Shown one piece after another: positions 9,907 to 18,560 of a stretch of DNA of 64,000 nt (the first letter of the stretch is position 1; each line of letters begins with the position of its first letter). A model generated the notes under the pieces. The model saw only the letters and a program-made list of their open reading frames with translations. It did not search any database and had not been told where the DNA came from. The stretch comes from Streptomyces sp. ITFR-16 (GTDB taxonomy: Bacteria; Actinomycetota; Actinomycetes; Streptomycetales; Streptomycetaceae). The DNA is taken from contig NZ_CP134609.1 in NCBI RefSeq assembly GCF_031844705.1, positions 5,084,001 to 5,148,000 on the forward strand, read 5' to 3'. Made by a program: the position numbers and the translations under genes.

Positions 9907-11247
9907 TCAGACCAGTGAACCGCCCGGCAGCTCGACCTTGGCGCCGAGCTTCTCCAGCTTGTCCATGAAGTTCTCGTAACCGCGGTTGATCAGGTCGATC
10001 CCGTGCACCCGGGACGTCCCCTGGGCCGCCAGCGCGGCGATCAGGTACGAGAAGCCGCCGCGCAGGTCGGGGATGACCAGATCGGCGCCCTGGAGCTTCG
10101 TCGGCCCGGAGACGACCGCGGAGTGCAGGAAGTTGCGCTGGCCGAAGCGGCAGTCGGAGCCGCCCAGGCACTCGCGGTAGAGCTGGATGTGCGCGCCCAT
10201 CTGGTTCAGCGCCGAGGTGAAGCCGAGCCGCGACTCGTACACCGTCTCGTGCACGATCGACAGGCCCGCGGCCTGCGTCAGCGCCACGACCAGCGGCTGC
10301 TGCCAGTCGGTCTGGAAGCCGGGGTGCACGTCCGTCTCCAGCGCGATCGCGTTCAGCGCGCCGCCCGGGTGCCAGAAGCGGATGCCCTCGTCGTCGATCT
10401 CGAAGGCCCCGCCGACCCGGCGGAAGGTGTTCAGGAACGTCATCATCGAGCGCTGCTGGGCGCCGCGGACGTAGATGTTGCCCTCGGTCGCCAGCGCGGC
10501 GGACGCCCAGGAGGCGGCCTCCAGACGGTCCGGGAGCGCGCGGTGCGTATAGCCGTCGAGGCGGTCCACACCGGTGATCCGGATGGTCCGGTCGGTGTCC
10601 ATGGAGATGATCGCGCCCATCTTCTGCAGCACGCAGATGAGGTCCTCGATCTCCGGTTCCACGGCCGCGTTGGACAGCTCGGTGACGCCCTCGGCGAGCA
10701 CCGCGGTCAGCAGCACCTGCTCGGTGGAGCCCACCGACGGGTACGGCAGCCGGATCTTGGTGCCGCGCAGCCGCTGCGGGGCCTCCAGGTACTGGCCGTC
10801 CGCCCGCTTCTCGATCGTCGCGCCGAACTGGCGCAGCACGTCGAAGTGGAAGTCGATGGGCCGGCCGCCGATGTCGCAGCCGCCGAGGCCGGGGATGAAC
10901 GCGTGGCCCAGCCGGTGCAGCAGCGGGCCGCAGAAGAGGATCGGGATGCGCGACGAGCCCGCGTGGGCGTCGATGTCGGCGACGTTCGCGCTCTCGACAT
11001 GGGTGGGGTCGAGGATCAGCTCGCCGGGTTCGTCACCCGGGCGGACCGTCACGCCGTGCAGTTGCAGCAGCCCGCGCACCACCCGCACGTCCCGGATGTC
11101 GGGAACGTTGCGCAGCCGGCTGGGCCCGCTGCCGAGCAGCGCGGCGACCATCGCCTTCGGCACCAGGTTCTTGGCGCCTCGGACGCGGATCTCGCCCTCC
11201 AGCGGGGTTCCGCCGTGGACAAGCAGGACATCGTCTGTGCCGGTCAT
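9907..11247 (-). CDS. murA: UDP-N-acetylglucosamine 1-carboxyvinyltransferase
   Basis: A 446-residue enolpyruvyl transferase that performs the first committed step of peptidoglycan synthesis, adding enolpyruvate from PEP to UDP-GlcNAc. The PEP-binding RGAKN motif is at residues 22-26. The catalytic loop reads PGLGGCDIGGRPIDFH, so the Cys attacked by fosfomycin is present, followed by an unusual Asp. Family length is about 420 residues. ATG 11247 opens MTGTDDVLLVHGG at the first beta strand; longer starts add only low-complexity residues. It is transcribed toward hupA and diverges from the YqgE gene. Confidence 0.94.
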   Translation of the reverse strand: MTGTDDVLLVHGGTPLEGEIRVRGAKNLVPKAMVAALLGSGPSRLRNVPDIRDVRVVRGLLQLHGVTVRPGDEPGELILDPTHVESANVADIDAHAGSSRIPILFCGPLLHRLGHAFIPGLGGCDIGGRPIDFHFDVLRQFGATIEKRADGQYLEAPQRLRGTKIRLPYPSVGSTEQVLLTAVLAEGVTELSNAAVEPEIEDLICVLQKMGAIISMDTDRTIRITGVDRLDGYTHRALPDRLEAASWASAALATEGNIYVRGAQQRSMMTFLNTFRRVGGAFEIDDEGIRFWHPGGALNAIALETDVHPGFQTDWQQPLVVALTQAAGLSIVHETVYESRLGFTSALNQMGAHIQLYRECLGGSDCRFGQRNFLHSAVVSGPTKLQGADLVIPDLRGGFSYLIAALAAQGTSRVHGIDLINRGYENFMDKLEKLGAKVELPGGSLV

Positions 11248-11522
11248 GAATCTCGCGTTCCGGAGTGGTCGGGCAGGGGGCCAAACGAAAGGGTAATGGC
11301 CCCGCGCCCCCCATCCGTAGGGGAACGGGCGGTGTACGAACGTCATGAATCCGCCACAACACGCTCTGCTGCGCAGATCTTGCGGAGGGTCACCGTCCGG
11401 ATGGGCGGCCGGGCCGTGCGCTCCTTGTGCACCCGTGCGCCCTGAGCTGCGCTCGGGCACGATGCGCGACGACCGGGCTACTTGCCCCACGCCGGAGCCG
11501 AAGATGCGGGATCATTTCTGCC

Positions 11523-12083
11523 ATGACCGAGGTGTCCTCGCTCACAGGGCGACTGCTCGTGGCCACACCCGCCCTCGCGGACCCGAATTTCGACCGCGCG
11601 GTGGTGCTGCTCCTCGACCACGACGAGGAGGGCTCCCTCGGCGTGGTCCTGAACCGCCCGACCCCGGTCGGCGTGGTGGACATCCTCGCGACCTGGGCCG
11701 GTCTGACCGGCGAACCGGAGGTCGTCTTCCAGGGCGGTCCCGTCTCGCTGGACTCGGCGCTCGGGGTGGCCGTGATCCCCGGCGACGAGGGGCCCCTCGG
11801 CTGGCGCCGGGTGTACGGGGCGATCGGCCTGGTGGACCTGGACGCGCCCCCGGAGCTGCTGGCCGCCGCCCTCGGCTCGCTGCGCATCTTCGCCGGATAC
11901 GCGGGCTGGGGCCCCGGCCAGCTGGAGTCGGAGCTGGCCGAGGGGGCCTGGTACGTCGTCGAGTCGGAGCCCGGGGACGTCTCGTCGCCGCGTCCGGAGA
12001 GCCTCTGGCGGGCGGTGCTGCGGCGCCAGCGCAGCGAACTGGCCATGATCGCCACGTATCCGGACGACCCTTCGCTGAACTGA
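11523..12083 (+). CDS. YqgE/AlgH family protein (DUF179)
   Basis: A 186-residue protein with the full set of DUF179 motifs: LTGRLLVATPALADPNFDRAVVLLLDHDEEGSLGVVLNRP in part, FQGGPVSLDSALG, and RIFAGYAGWGPGQLESELAEGAWYV. The family is widespread and structurally known, but its biochemical role is unclear. The ATG has no strong ribosome site; GATCAT lies seven bases upstream and could be the -10 of a leaderless transcript. It is followed closely by the DUF3039 gene. Confidence 0.9.
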   Translation: MTEVSSLTGRLLVATPALADPNFDRAVVLLLDHDEEGSLGVVLNRPTPVGVVDILATWAGLTGEPEVVFQGGPVSLDSALGVAVIPGDEGPLGWRRVYGAIGLVDLDAPPELLAAALGSLRIFAGYAGWGPGQLESELAEGAWYVVESEPGDVSSPRPESLWRAVLRRQRSELAMIATYPDDPSLN

Positions 12084-12112
12084 TGTCCCGTCTTTCAGTA
12101 CGCTTGGCGGTT

Positions 12113-12406
12113 ATGAGCACTCTTGAGCCCGAGCGCGGGGCAGGGACCGGAACCCTCGTGGAGCCGACGCCGCAGGTGTCGAACGGCGACGGCGACCACG
12201 AGCGCTACGCCCATTACGTCCAGAAGGACAAGATCATGGCGAGTGCCCTGGAGGGCACCCCCGTGGTCGCACTGTGCGGCAAGGTCTGGGTACCGGGGCG
12301 CGACCCCAAGAAGTACCCGGTGTGCCCCATGTGCAAGGAGATCTACGAGTCCATGGGCGTCGGCGGCGACAAGGACAAGGGCAAGGGCGGCAAGGACAAG
12401 AAGTAG
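12113..12406 (+). CDS. DUF3039 zinc-ribbon protein
   Basis: A 97-residue actinobacterial protein. The middle has ALCGKVWVPGRDPKKYPVCPMCKEIYE, a C-x(15)-C-x2-C putative zinc ribbon typical of DUF3039. The C-terminus is a Lys/Gly-rich tail (DKDKGKGGKDKK). Function unknown. It is 29 bp downstream of the YqgE gene and may be cotranscribed, although TACGCT eight bases before the ATG could be its own -10. Confidence 0.85.
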   Translation: MSTLEPERGAGTGTLVEPTPQVSNGDGDHERYAHYVQKDKIMASALEGTPVVALCGKVWVPGRDPKKYPVCPMCKEIYESMGVGGDKDKGKGGKDKK

Positions 12407-12433
12407 CCCCACCCCGCACGGAACGGACCCGGG

Positions 12434-12473
12434 AGAGCCCCCGGGGCACGCAGGCGCGTGCCCCGGGGGCTCT
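12434..12473 (+). terminator. Terminator after the DUF3039 gene
   Basis: A perfect 18-bp GC-rich stem (12434-12451 with 12456-12473) with a 4-base loop and CTTC after it. Confidence 0.85.
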
Positions 12474-12525
12474 TCGCCGTTCCCGGACCCCGTTGCGTTG
12501 CACGGGGTGCTTCCCCGGGTCACAG

Positions 12526-12541
12526 AGTGGTGGAGACCACT
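12526..12541. promoter_or_regulatory. DasR operator (dre site) before the sugar ABC operon
   Basis: AGTGGTGGAGACCACT matches the palindromic dre consensus A(C/G)TGGTCTAGACCA(C/G)T at 14 of 16 positions. It lies 95 bp before the ABC substrate-binding protein gene. DasR is the GntR-family repressor of chitin and GlcNAc genes, released by glucosamine-6-phosphate. Confidence 0.8.
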
Positions 12542-12635
12542 TGTCGCGGCCCTGACCGGGACCTACTCTCCTGCAAGTTGTGCAGAACGAAACGCGCGTT
12601 GCGCATGTTGCAACGCCTACCGGTAGGGGTTCCGG

Positions 12636-13940
12636 ATGAAGCTTTCTGCCCGAATTGCCGCCCCGGCCGCGGCGCTTGTGCTCGCCGGCCTCACGGCCAC
12701 CGCCTGCGCGCCGGGGACCTCCGACACCGGCGCCAAGGGGGACGAGAAGACCGGCACGCTGCGCGTGTGGCTGTTCCAGGAGGTCGGCAACAAGCCCAAG
12801 GAGAAGGTCGTCGACGCCGCCGTCGCCGCCTTCAGGAAGGCCCACGAGGGCACGAAGGTCGAGATCGAGTACATCCCGGTCGAGACCCGCGCCCAGCGCG
12901 TCAAGGCCGCGTTCAACGACCCCAAGAGCGCCCCCGACCTGATCGAGTACGGCAACACCGACACCGCGGGCTACGTCAAGGACGGCGGACTCGCCGACAT
13001 CACCTCCGAGTTCGGCGCCTGGGCCGAGGCCAAGGACACCGACGCGACCGCCAAGCAGTCCGTGACGGTCGACGGCAAGGTCTACGGGGCCCCGCTCTTC
13101 GTCGGCGTACGCGCGCTGTACTACCGCACCGACATCTTCGAGGACCTGGGGATCGGGGCGCCCAAGACCCAGGCCGAGCTGATCTCCACCGCCCGCAAGA
13201 TCCACAAGGAGAAGCCAGGTCTGTACGGGCTCGCGGTCGGCGGCGCCTACACCTACGGCGCCATGCCCTTCATCTGGGCCCACGGCGGCGAACTGGCCGA
13301 CGCGAGCGGCTCCTCGTACAAGGCCGCCATCAACAGCCCCGAGGCCCGCAAGGGCATCGAGGCCTACACCTCGCTCTTCGGCGCCGCCAACTGCCCGGCC
13401 GCCAAGTGCGCCGCCATGGGCGGCAACGCGACCGTCACCGCCTTCGCCTCCGGCAAGGCCGCCATGGCCATCGGCGGCGACTTCAGCCACGCGGCCGTCG
13501 AGGCCGGCACGGTGAAGGGCAAGTACGCCGTGGTGCCGCTGCCCGGACTCACCGAGGGCTCCGTCGCCCCCGCGTTCGCGGGCGGCAACAACATCGGCGT
13601 ACTGAAGAGCAGCGCGCACCGCACGCTGGCGGTCGGCCTGATGAAGGAGCTGACCGGCAAGCGCACCCAGGCGAAGATGTTCGACGCGATGGGCTTCCTG
13701 CCCACGTACACGGACGTGCGGGACGCGGCCGCGAAGCGCGAGCCCTTCGTCGAACCGTTCGTCAGGACGCTCGGCGCCGGTGCCAAGTTCGTCCCCGCCT
13801 CGCCGGCCTGGGGCCAGATCGACTCCTCGCTGATCCTGCCGACGATGTTCCAGGAGATCGTCAGCGGCCGCAAGGACGTGGCGAAGGCATCCGACGACGC
13901 CGCCGAGAAGATGGACGCGGCGTTCGCCGACGCGGGCTGA
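12636..13940 (+). CDS. Sugar ABC transporter substrate-binding lipoprotein (N-acetylglucosamine-oligomer type)
   Basis: A 434-residue family-1 solute-binding protein. The N-terminus is a lipoprotein signal (KLSARIAAPAAALVLAGLTATAC); the lipobox is slightly degenerate with Ala at -3. The mature part begins TGTLRVWLFQEVGNKPKEKVV and has the typical LIEYGNTDTAGYVKDGGLADIT and GGNNIGVLKSS segments. It starts a four-gene operon with two permeases and a GH20 hexosaminidase, behind a DasR operator, so the ligand is most likely a chitin-derived or other GlcNAc-containing oligosaccharide. No ATPase is encoded; Streptomyces sugar importers usually share MsiK. Confidence 0.9.
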   Translation: MKLSARIAAPAAALVLAGLTATACAPGTSDTGAKGDEKTGTLRVWLFQEVGNKPKEKVVDAAVAAFRKAHEGTKVEIEYIPVETRAQRVKAAFNDPKSAPDLIEYGNTDTAGYVKDGGLADITSEFGAWAEAKDTDATAKQSVTVDGKVYGAPLFVGVRALYYRTDIFEDLGIGAPKTQAELISTARKIHKEKPGLYGLAVGGAYTYGAMPFIWAHGGELADASGSSYKAAINSPEARKGIEAYTSLFGAANCPAAKCAAMGGNATVTAFASGKAAMAIGGDFSHAAVEAGTVKGKYAVVPLPGLTEGSVAPAFAGGNNIGVLKSSAHRTLAVGLMKELTGKRTQAKMFDAMGFLPTYTDVRDAAAKREPFVEPFVRTLGAGAKFVPASPAWGQIDSSLILPTMFQEIVSGRKDVAKASDDAAEKMDAAFADAG

Positions 13941-13942
13941 CG

Positions 13943-14914
13943 ATGACGGCGAACAGCACGGCGTACAAGACGCCGCACGCGCCCGGGGCGGACCGGGCCA
14001 CCGCCCGCCCGCCCCGGCGCCGCCCGGTGTCACCCGCCCGGCGGTCCGGCTGGACCCCCTGGCTCTATCTGCTGCCCGCGCTCGTCCTGCTCGGCGGGCT
14101 GCTGGTCTACCCCATCTACCAGCTGGGCCTGATCTCCTTCCTGGAGTACACCCAGGCCCAGGTCAGCGGCGGTGAACCGGCCACCTTCCAGGGCTTCGGC
14201 AACTACGCGGCGCTCTTCCACGACAGCCAGTTCTGGCAGGTCCTGCTGGCCACCGTGGTCTTCGCCGCGGCCTGCGTCGTGTCCACCCTGCTCGTCGGCT
14301 GCGCGCTCGCCGTCCTGCTGACCCGGATACGGGCCCTGCCGCGCCTCGCCCTCATGGTCGCCGCGCTCGGCGCCTGGGCGACGCCGGCGATCACCGGCTC
14401 GACCGTCTGGGTCTTCCTCTTCGACGCCGACTTCGGACCGGTCAACCGGGTGCTGGGGCTCGGGGACCACTCGTGGACGTACGGGCGCTACAGCGCCTTC
14501 GCCCTGGTGCTCCTCGAAGTCCTGTGGTGCTCGTTCCCGTTCGTGATGGTCACCGTGTACGCGGGCATCCGGGCCATCCCCTCCGAGGTGCTGGAGGCGG
14601 CCGCGCTGGACGGCGCCTCGCAGTGGCGGATCTGGCGGTCGGTCATGGCGCCGATGCTGCGCCCGATCCTGGTCGTCGTCACCATCCAGTCGGTCATCTG
14701 GGACTTCAAGGTCTTCACCCAGATCTACGTCATGACCAACGGCGGCGGCATCGCGGGCCAGAACCTGGTGCTCAACGTGTACGCGTACCAGAAGGCGTTC
14801 GCGTCCTCGCAGTACAGCCTCGGCTCGGCCATCGGGGTCGTGATGCTGGTGATCCTGCTCGCCGTCACGCTCGTCTATCTGCGCCTCGTGCGCCGCCAGG
14901 GGGAGGAACTGTGA
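13943..14914 (+). CDS. Sugar ABC transporter permease (MalF type)
   Basis: A 323-residue inner-membrane permease with six predicted helices after a 35-residue basic, Pro-rich cytoplasmic leader. The coupling EAA loop is EVLEAAALDGASQWRIWRSVMAPML. The first helix (WLYLLPALVLLGGLLVYPIYQL) is typical of the MalF-like partner. It begins 2 bp after the binding-protein stop and overlaps the next permease by GTGA. Confidence 0.92.
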   Translation: MTANSTAYKTPHAPGADRATARPPRRRPVSPARRSGWTPWLYLLPALVLLGGLLVYPIYQLGLISFLEYTQAQVSGGEPATFQGFGNYAALFHDSQFWQVLLATVVFAAACVVSTLLVGCALAVLLTRIRALPRLALMVAALGAWATPAITGSTVWVFLFDADFGPVNRVLGLGDHSWTYGRYSAFALVLLEVLWCSFPFVMVTVYAGIRAIPSEVLEAAALDGASQWRIWRSVMAPMLRPILVVVTIQSVIWDFKVFTQIYVMTNGGGIAGQNLVLNVYAYQKAFASSQYSLGSAIGVVMLVILLAVTLVYLRLVRRQGEEL

Positions 14915-15759
14915 GCCTGCCGTCCCTGTTGCGCGTCCGCCGGCCCGGCCGGCTCGCCGCCGAGGCCGCGGCGCTGCTGATCGCCGCCGCCGTCGCCTTC
15001 CCGCTGTACTGGATGGTGCTCTCCGCCCTCAAACCGGCGGGCGAGATCCAGTCGACCCATCCGCGCCCCTGGACCCTGTCGCCGTCCCTGGACTCCTTCC
15101 GACGGGTCTTCCAGCAGCAGGACTTCGGGCGCTACTTCCTCAACAGCCTGCTCGTCGCGGGCACGGTCGTCGTGCTCTCCGCGCTGGTCGCCTTCCTGGC
15201 GGCGACGGCGGTCACCCGGTTCCGCTTCCGCTTCCGGACCACGCTGCTCATCATGTTCCTGGTCGCGCAGATGGTGCCGGTCGAGGCGCTGACGATCCCG
15301 CTGTTCTTCCTGATGCGGGACTTCGGCCAGCTGAACACCCTCGGCTCGCTGATCCTGCCGCACCTCGCCTTCTCGCTGCCCTTCGCGATCTGGATGCTGC
15401 GCGGTTTCGTCAAGGCCGTGCCGGACGCCTTGGAGGAGGCCGCGTACATCGACGGGGCGAGCCGCACCCGCTTCCTGTGGCAGATCCTCTTCCCGCTGGT
15501 CTTCCCGGGGCTGGTGGCGACCAGCGTCTTCTCGTTCATCACCACCTGGAACGACTTTCTGTTCGCGAAGTCCTTCATCATCAGCGACACCTCCCAGTCG
15601 ACGCTCCCGATGGCGCTGCTGGTCTTCTTCAAACCCGACGAGAACGACTGGGGAGGGATCATGGCAGCCTCGACGGTGATGACCGTGCCCGTGCTGGTCT
15701 TCTTCGTACTCGTACAGCGACGCCTGGTCTCGGGGCTGGGCGGAGCGGTTAAGGACTGA
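14911..15759 (+). CDS. Sugar ABC transporter permease (MalG type)
   Basis: A 282-residue permease with six helices and the EAA motif DALEEAAYIDGASRTRFLWQILFPLV. It carries the MalG-type start AFPLYWMVLSALKPAGEI. The GTG start overlaps the upstream stop, implying coupled translation with the MalF-type subunit. It forms the heteromeric channel for the binding protein encoded first in the operon. Confidence 0.92.
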   Translation: MSLPSLLRVRRPGRLAAEAAALLIAAAVAFPLYWMVLSALKPAGEIQSTHPRPWTLSPSLDSFRRVFQQQDFGRYFLNSLLVAGTVVVLSALVAFLAATAVTRFRFRFRTTLLIMFLVAQMVPVEALTIPLFFLMRDFGQLNTLGSLILPHLAFSLPFAIWMLRGFVKAVPDALEEAAYIDGASRTRFLWQILFPLVFPGLVATSVFSFITTWNDFLFAKSFIISDTSQSTLPMALLVFFKPDENDWGGIMAASTVMTVPVLVFFVLVQRRLVSGLGGAVKD

Positions 15760-15763
15760 CGTC

Positions 15764-17395
15764 ATGAACATCGATCTGATCCCGGCGCCCGTGCGCGCCG
15801 GTGACCAGGGGCGGTGCGGGTTCCTGCTGGACGCGTCCACCACGCTCGCGGCGGCCCCCGGCACCGGGACCACCGAGCGCTGGCTGCGCGAGACGCTCGG
15901 CGCCGCCTTCGGCGTGCCGCTCGCACCGGGCGGCGAGGGCGCCGAGCACTCCGTCCGGCTGCTCATCGATCCGGCCCTGGAGCCGGAGGAGTACCGCCTG
16001 ACCACCCTGCCCGGCAACAGCGTCGTGATCACCGGCGGCGGCCCCGCCGGGGTCTTCTGGGGTGCTCAGACACTGCGTCAGCTGCTGGGGCCGCGGGCCT
16101 TCCGGCGGGCGCCGGCGGGGGGCGGCACCGCCGCCTTCGGGTTCACCGACATCGAGGACCGCCCCCGCTTCGGCTGGCGCGGGCTGATGCTCGACGTGGC
16201 ACGGCACTTCATGCCCAAGGCCGACGTCCTGCGCTACCTCGACCTGCTCGCCGCCCACAAGCTGAACGTCTTCCACTTCCACCTCAGCGACGACCAGGGC
16301 TGGCGCGTCGAGATCAAGCGCCACCCGCGCCTCACCGAGATCGGCGCCTGGCGCTCGCGCACGAAGTACGGCCACCGGGCCTCCGAGCTCTGGGACGAGA
16401 CCCCGCACGGCGGTTACTACACCCAGGACGACATCCGTGAGATCGTCGCCTACGCCGCCGCCCGGCACATCCGGGTCGTCCCCGAGATCGACATCCCGGG
16501 CCACTCCCAGGCCGCCATCAGCGCCTACCCGGAGCTGGGCAACACCGACGTCGTCGACACCGCCGCGCTGTCCGTCTGGGACGACTGGGGCGTCACACCG
16601 AACGTGCTGGCCCCCACCGACACCGTGCTGCGCTTCTACGAGGGCGTCCTCGAGGAGATCCTGGACCTCTTCCCGCCGCAGACCTCGCCGTTCGTCCACA
16701 TCGGCGGCGACGAGTGCCCCAAGGACCAGTGGAAGCAGTCCCCGGCGGCCCAGGCCCGGATCAAGGAACTCGGCCTGGCCGACGAGGACGAGCTGCAGTC
16801 CTGGTTCATCCGCCACTTCGACAACTGGCTGACCGCGCGAGGCCGCCGCCTCATCGGCTGGGACGAAATCCTGGAGGGCGGGCTCGCGCCCGGCGCCGCC
16901 GTCTCCTCCTGGCGCGGTTACGCGGGCGGCATCGCCGCCGCCGAGGCCGGGCACGACGTGGTGATGTGCCCCGAGCAGCAGGTGTACCTGGACCACCGTC
17001 AGGACGGCGGCCCCGACGAGCCGATGCCCATCGGCTACGTCCGCACCCTGCAGGACGTCTACCGCTTCGAGCCCGTGCCGCCGACCCTGTCCGACGAGGC
17101 GGCCCGGCACGTCCTCGGCACCCAGGCCAACGTCTGGACCGAGGTCATGCAGAACCGGTCCCGCGTCGACTACCAGGTCTTCCCCCGCCTCGCGGCCTTC
17201 GCCGAGGTCGCGTGGTCGGCCCTGCCCGCACCCGCCGAGCGGGACTTCGCGGACTTCGAGCGCCGCATGGCCGCGCACTACGGCCGGCTGGACGCGCTCG
17301 GCGTCGGCTACCGGCCGCCGGGCGGCCCGTTGCCCTGGCAGCGGCGCCCCGGCATCCTCGGACGCCCGATCGAGGGAACACCCCCGAACGTGTGA
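15764..17395 (+). CDS. Cytoplasmic beta-N-acetylhexosaminidase (GH20)
   Basis: A 543-residue family-20 glycosidase. The N-terminal GH20b domain ends near residue 125 and a TIM barrel starts at RPRFGWRGLMLDVARHFMP. The catalytic Asp-Glu pair is D316-E317 in HIGGDEC, which uses the substrate acetamido group as nucleophile. Substrate-binding motifs HFHLSDDQGWRVEIK and EIDIPGHSQA are intact. No signal peptide is present, so it works inside the cell and would cut imported chitooligosaccharides to GlcNAc. It is the last gene of the DasR-linked ABC operon, 4 bp after the second permease. Confidence 0.95.
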   Translation: MNIDLIPAPVRAGDQGRCGFLLDASTTLAAAPGTGTTERWLRETLGAAFGVPLAPGGEGAEHSVRLLIDPALEPEEYRLTTLPGNSVVITGGGPAGVFWGAQTLRQLLGPRAFRRAPAGGGTAAFGFTDIEDRPRFGWRGLMLDVARHFMPKADVLRYLDLLAAHKLNVFHFHLSDDQGWRVEIKRHPRLTEIGAWRSRTKYGHRASELWDETPHGGYYTQDDIREIVAYAAARHIRVVPEIDIPGHSQAAISAYPELGNTDVVDTAALSVWDDWGVTPNVLAPTDTVLRFYEGVLEEILDLFPPQTSPFVHIGGDECPKDQWKQSPAAQARIKELGLADEDELQSWFIRHFDNWLTARGRRLIGWDEILEGGLAPGAAVSSWRGYAGGIAAAEAGHDVVMCPEQQVYLDHRQDGGPDEPMPIGYVRTLQDVYRFEPVPPTLSDEAARHVLGTQANVWTEVMQNRSRVDYQVFPRLAAFAEVAWSALPAPAERDFADFERRMAAHYGRLDALGVGYRPPGGPLPWQRRPGILGRPIEGTPPNV

Positions 17396-17416
17396 GCCCG
17401 GCCGCAACCGCGTCAC

Positions 17417-17449
17417 CCGCCACCACGCTCCCTGGGAGCGTGGTGGCGG
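17417..17449 (+). terminator. Terminator after the hexosaminidase operon
   Basis: A perfect 15-bp stem (17417-17431 with 17435-17449) with a 3-base loop, directly after the operon. The rest of the gap to 17663 shows no gene. Confidence 0.85.
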
Positions 17450-17663
17450 TGTCGTCCGGGAACACCGGAGGCCGCCGTGCGCACTCCGTGCCGAAGGGGA
17501 GCGAAACGGGACCATCCCCCTGACCGGGTACGGATACTCCCTTCGCGGACCCTCGCGTCGGACCGGTCCGAAGATGTGCCAGAGTTGCCACGTCCGGGCC
17601 TCCAGCACGTACCGTACGGCGAAACAGGCGGGACAGCCGGGACACCGGGAAGGGGCAGCTGGG

Positions 17664-18560
17664 TTGACCACGCACGCACCGCAGGCGACGCAGTCCGTCA
17701 CGTTGCCTGCCTCGCTGGACGAGGCCGTGGCGGCACTCGGTGCCATGCCCATGGCCGTCCCCGTGGCAGGCGGCACGGACCTGATGTCGGCCGTCAACAA
17801 GGGGCTCCTGCGCCCCTCCGGGCTCGTCGGCCTGGGCCGGATCAGCGAGCTGCGCGGCTGGCACTACCAGGACGGCCACGCCCTGCTGGGCGCCGGTCTC
17901 ACCCACGCCCGCATGGGGCGGCCCGACTTCGCCGCGCTCATCCCCGCGCTCGCCGCCTCCGCGCGCGCCGCGGGCCCGCCGCAGATCCGCAACGCCGGCA
18001 CCCTCGGCGGCAACATCGCCACTTCGGCCCCGACCGGCGACACCCTGCCCGTGCTCGCCGCGCTGGAGGCCGAGCTGGTCATCGCGGGCCCCGGCGGCGC
18101 CCGCCGCGAGATCCCGGTCTCCCATCTGCTGGCCGGCCGCGAGATGCTGGAGCCCGCCGAGCTGATCGGCTTCGTCCGGGTCCCGCTGCTGCACGCCCCG
18201 CAGGTCTTCCTCAAGGCGACGGGCCGCACCGGCCCCGGCCGCGCCACGGCCTCCGTCGCGATCGTCCTCGACCCGGCCCGGCGCGGGGTGCGCTGCGCGG
18301 TCGGCGCGATCGCCCCGATGCCGCTGCGGCCGCTGGAGGCGGAACGCTGGATCGCCTCGCTGATCGACTGGGACGGTGCCCGGGGCCTCGCGCCCGACGC
18401 GCTGGCCGCCTTCGGCGAGTACGTCGCCGCGGCCTGCATCCCGGACCACGAACCACCCGCCGACGGGGGACAGGCGCCACCGCTGCCCCCGGCCGTACTG
18501 CACCTGCGGCGCACCGTCGCCGCGCTGGCCCGACGCGCGCTGGGGAGGGCACTGTCGTGA
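17664..18560 (+). CDS. Molybdenum hydroxylase FAD-binding subunit (xanthine dehydrogenase family)
   Basis: A 298-residue CoxM/XdhB-type FAD subunit. It has the first FAD loop PVAGGTDLM and the second motif IRNAGTLGGNIATSAPTGDTLPVLAAL, followed by a CO-dehydrogenase flavoprotein C-terminal domain. It passes electrons from the iron-sulfur subunit to the acceptor. The TTG start has a good site (GGAAGGGG, eight bases upstream). It heads a three-gene operon (FAD, 2Fe-2S, Mo subunits) whose genes all overlap by 4 bp. Confidence 0.88.
   Translation: MTTHAPQATQSVTLPASLDEAVAALGAMPMAVPVAGGTDLMSAVNKGLLRPSGLVGLGRISELRGWHYQDGHALLGAGLTHARMGRPDFAALIPALAASARAAGPPQIRNAGTLGGNIATSAPTGDTLPVLAALEAELVIAGPGGARREIPVSHLLAGREMLEPAELIGFVRVPLLHAPQVFLKATGRTGPGRATASVAIVLDPARRGVRCAVGAIAPMPLRPLEAERWIASLIDWDGARGLAPDALAAFGEYVAAACIPDHEPPADGGQAPPLPPAVLHLRRTVAALARRALGRALS

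Noticed and set aside
10863..10925. Possible loss of the fosfomycin-target Cys in MurA, as in mycobacteria
   Set aside because: The loop reads Gly-Gly-Cys-Asp; the catalytic Cys is present and the Asp is the next residue.
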